This document shows, one piece after another, positions 4,259 to 6,574 of a stretch of 6,574 bases of DNA. The translations under genes and the position numbers were made by a program. The DNA comes from DASUFI01 sp036274635 (GTDB taxonomy: Bacteria; Planctomycetota; B15-G4): assembly GCA_036274635.1 (NCBI GenBank), contig DASUFI010000077.1, positions 1-6,574 of the forward strand, read 5' to 3'. How positions within the stretch are numbered: the first letter of the stretch is position 1; the number at the start of each line of letters is the position of its first letter. The notes beneath the pieces are model-generated. The model had not been told where the DNA came from. It worked only from the letters and a program-made list of their open reading frames with translations, and did not search any database.

Positions 4259-6574
4259 TCAGGGCGCCTCGACCCGCGCCAGCAGCCCCTCCCAGCCCGG
4301 CTCGCCACGCAGCGGCGCCCAGGTCGCGCCGTCGCGCAGCGCCGCGACGTCCTTCCAGCCACGGTCCACGGCCTGGCCCAGCAGGCCCAGCGCCTCGGCG
4401 CGGAAGGCGGCCGCGTGCGGCGCCTCGTCGCCGGCCAGTTCCGCGCAGCGTAGCAGCATCTGCGCCGGCTGGCGGCACCACTGCGGGTCGTCCGGCGCCT
4501 GGACCGGGATCTCCCGCGCGTAGCCGGCCAGTTCCTCGGCATCCATCCACGTGGGCAACAGCTGCAGCAGCTCGTAGGCCTGCAGGTCGATGAACTGCAC
4601 CACCAGCGGGTCCGTCGGGTTGGCGGCGTAGAGCTTGCGGCGGCGCGCGATGGACTCGCGCAGCGGCGGCAGCGCCTCGTCCGTGCGCCCGCCCCGCACG
4701 TGGAAGTCCGCCAGGTTGACCTGCGCGGCGGCGATCTGCGCGTCGAGGCCGGGCGTGTCGGGAAAGGCCTGCTCCACCGCGGCCAGCGTCTCGACGGCGC
4801 GGCGGAAGGCGTCGGCGGCCTCGTCCAGCTGGCCGCTGTTGGTGGCGAGCACCGCCAAGCCGTTGAGGAGGCTGGCCTGGTTCATGCGGTAGCGCGGCAC
4901 GGTGGGGAAGTCGGCCGTCAGCTGCTGCAGGCCCGCCAGCGAGGCGTGCACGCTCTCCAGGGCGCCGGGCAGATCGCCGCGCGCGAAGAGCAGCGAGCCG
5001 AGCTGCGAGCGCGCGAGCGCCAGGTCCATGCGCATGTCGGCCGCTTCCGGCCTGCTGGCCACCACGCTCTCCATGAGCGTCACGGCCTCGCGCTGCAGCA
5101 CCTCGGCCTGCTCGGCGTGGCCGCGGCTGGCCAGCAGGCGGCTGGACTCGGTGAGCGTGCTGGCGAGACCGCGCTGCAGCTCCAAGCGGCCCGGATCGCG
5201 CGCGGTGAGCTCGCGCAGCAACTGCGCCGAGCGCTCGTACTCCGCCTGCGCCTCGTCGGGCCTGGCCTGGAGCTCCAGTGCGCGCGCAAGGTCCTGGCGG
5301 TAGCCGGCCGCGAGGGACGCGGCCTCCTCCGGCTCGGGACCGCCGCCGGGCAGCGCGGCCAGTTCGGACAGGCCGCGCTCCAGCAGGGCGTGCCCGTCCG
5401 GCACGCGGGCGGGCACCTGGATGAGCGCCTCGCCGAGGTCGGCGCGCGCGCGGGCGGCGAGGTAGCGCGGCTGGGCGTCGCCGGGCGCTTCCGCGGCCAG
5501 CGCGTCGAAGAGCGCGGCCGCCTCACGCCAGGCCGCCTCGGCCCCGTCGACATCTCCCAGCAGCAGGCGCAGGTGCGCGACGCGCCCCTGCGTGCGTCCG
5601 GCCATGAGGCGCAGCGCCGGGTCGTCGCCGTGTCGCTCGCGGAGCTGGTCGCAGAAGGCCACGGCGTCGTCCAGCAGCGCGCGGCGCACGGCTTCCATCT
5701 GCGGCACGTCGGCCAGCGTCTCGTCGCCGACGCGCGCGAGCATCTGGTCCACGGCGCCCAGCGCGGCGGCCAGGTTGGCCTCGGCCTTGCCGCGCTGCTC
5801 CTCGACGAGCAGGCGTGAGCGGTGCTCCTGGATGGCCCAGCCCAGCGGTCCGCCCACCACGATGAGCAGGCCCAGCACGAGCGTGACCGCGGCCGCCGGG
5901 TGACGCTGGCTCCAGCGCCGCGCGCGCAGCAACGGGCCCGCGGGCCGCGCCATGATGGGGCGGAGCTCGAGCGCGCGGCCCAGATCGCCGGCCAGCGCGC
6001 CGGCGCTGGCGTAGCGGCGCTGCGGCTCGGGATCCATGGCCACGAGGCACACCGTCTCCACGTCGCGCGGCACGGCGGGGTTCACGGCGCGCAGAGCGGG
6101 CGGATTGCTGCGCAGCACGTCGCGGAGCGTGGCCTGCGTGGAGTCGGCGGCGAAGGCCGGCCGCAGCGCGAGCAGCTCGTAGAGCGTGACGCCCAGCGCG
6201 TAGACGTCGCTGCGCGCGTCGACGCGGGCGAAGTCGCCGCGCAGCTGCTCGGGCGCCATGTAGGCCAGCGAGCCGAGCTGCGCGCCGGTGGCGGTGAGCC
6301 GCGAGCTGCCCTCCGCCGCGGCCAGGCCGAAGTCCAGCAGCAGCACGCGCCCGTCGCTGGCGAGCATGATGTTGGCCGGCTTGATGTCGCGGTGCAGCAC
6401 GCCGCGCTCGTGCGCGTGCTGCAGCGCCTCGGCCACGCTGCGCGCGATGCGCAGCGCGGCGTCCGTGAAGCTGCCGCCGAACAGGCGCACGTCGGCCTCG
6501 CTGCCGGGTGCGGACACTGCGGGGCCCGGCGCCTGGCCCAGCTGGGCGTCGCGGCGCGCGACCACGGCCGCCAG
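4259..6574 (-). CDS. Transmembrane Ser/Thr protein kinase with TPR-like domain, N-lobe outside window
   Basis: Hanks-type (Pkn-like) kinase that phosphorylates Ser/Thr residues; 771 codons are visible and the frame is open to the right edge, so the Gly-rich loop and ATP lysine lie outside the window. Numbering from the first visible codon: the catalytic loop VLHRDIKPANIML is at about 59-71 with catalytic D63 (bases 6388-6386), DFG at 81-83, the activation segment ends in YMAPEQL near 105-111, and SDVYALGVTLYELL (about 122-135) is the alpha-F region. The subdomain XI arginine is in PQRRYASA. A single TM helix follows (AAAVTLVLGLLIVVGGPLGWAI, about 226-248). From about 255 on, alanine/leucine-rich helix pairs resemble degenerate TPRs, clearest near AVLATNSGQLDEAADAF and NLADFHVRGGRTDEAL. 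The tail AVDRGWKDVAALRDG..APLRGEPGWEGLL is typical of such kinases in planctomycete-like bacteria. The topology implied is kinase inside, TPRs outside; substrates are unknown. All visible catalytic residues are intact. Confidence 0.93.
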   Translation of the reverse strand: MAAVVARRDAQLGQAPGPAVSAPGSEADVRLFGGSFTDAALRIARSVAEALQHAHERGVLHRDIKPANIMLASDGRVLLLDFGLAAAEGSSRLTATGAQLGSLAYMAPEQLRGDFARVDARSDVYALGVTLYELLALRPAFAADSTQATLRDVLRSNPPALRAVNPAVPRDVETVCLVAMDPEPQRRYASAGALAGDLGRALELRPIMARPAGPLLRARRWSQRHPAAAVTLVLGLLIVVGGPLGWAIQEHRSRLLVEEQRGKAEANLAAALGAVDQMLARVGDETLADVPQMEAVRRALLDDAVAFCDQLRERHGDDPALRLMAGRTQGRVAHLRLLLGDVDGAEAAWREAAALFDALAAEAPGDAQPRYLAARARADLGEALIQVPARVPDGHALLERGLSELAALPGGGPEPEEAASLAAGYRQDLARALELQARPDEAQAEYERSAQLLRELTARDPGRLELQRGLASTLTESSRLLASRGHAEQAEVLQREAVTLMESVVASRPEAADMRMDLALARSQLGSLLFARGDLPGALESVHASLAGLQQLTADFPTVPRYRMNQASLLNGLAVLATNSGQLDEAADAFRRAVETLAAVEQAFPDTPGLDAQIAAAQVNLADFHVRGGRTDEALPPLRESIARRRKLYAANPTDPLVVQFIDLQAYELLQLLPTWMDAEELAGYAREIPVQAPDDPQWCRQPAQMLLRCAELAGDEAPHAAAFRAEALGLLGQAVDRGWKDVAALRDGATWAPLRGEPGWEGLLARVEAP

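Noticed and set aside
4700..5818. 372-codon plus-strand frame opposite the kinase TPR region
   Set aside because: It is antisense to a long coding frame with clear kinase and TPR features; the composition is that of a GC shadow.

Overview
The window is very GC-rich (my estimate is about 70% or more, not computed) with strong G/C preference at third codon positions. It suggests a free-living bacterium from a group rich in Hanks-type kinase-TPR membrane proteins and secreted HEAT-repeat proteins. Planctomycetota or a similar lineage (Myxococcota, Acidobacteriota or an uncultured relative) fits best. The main clues are the kinase with a C-lobe/TM/TPR layout, its characteristic C-terminal tail, and the WxxWW-N-FL-L motif of the exported HEAT-like protein. 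No marker gene is present, so the phylum is an inference.

Layout from right to left, which is the direction of most transcription. (1) 6574-4259, minus strand: the C-terminal 771 codons of a membrane-anchored serine/threonine protein kinase with a periplasmic TPR-like domain; its N-lobe lies outside the window. (2) 4258-4077: a convergent intergenic stretch with a strong interrupted hairpin. (3) 3615-4076, plus strand: an unrecognised small lipoprotein, the only plus-strand gene. (4) 3614-3323: a 292-base divergent intergenic region with one promoter candidate. (5) 3322-3074, minus: a small exported DUF4177-like protein. (6) 2971-719, minus: a compact cluster pdxS-pdxT-nth. PdxS and PdxT together form the glutamine-dependent pyridoxal 5'-phosphate synthase. 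nth encodes endonuclease III and begins inside the pdxT stop codon. (7) 599-1, minus: the N-terminal part of an exported protein with a signal peptide, a long low-complexity linker and the start of HEAT-like repeats, running off the left edge.

The pdxS-pdxT-nth trio is the clearest functional unit: two vitamin B6 genes spaced 25 bases apart, with a DNA-repair gene joined by a 4-base stop/start overlap. All three use non-ATG starts (TTG, GTG, GTG). A possible -10 box and a leader hairpin precede pdxS, and a perfect 16-base palindrome sits between pdxS and pdxT. The kinase, lipoprotein, DUF4177-like protein and HEAT-like protein all carry export or membrane signals but have no visible functional link to each other. 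I found no RNA gene, mobile element, CRISPR array or clearly novel multi-gene system. The least explained items are the orphan lipoprotein and the exported HEAT-like protein.
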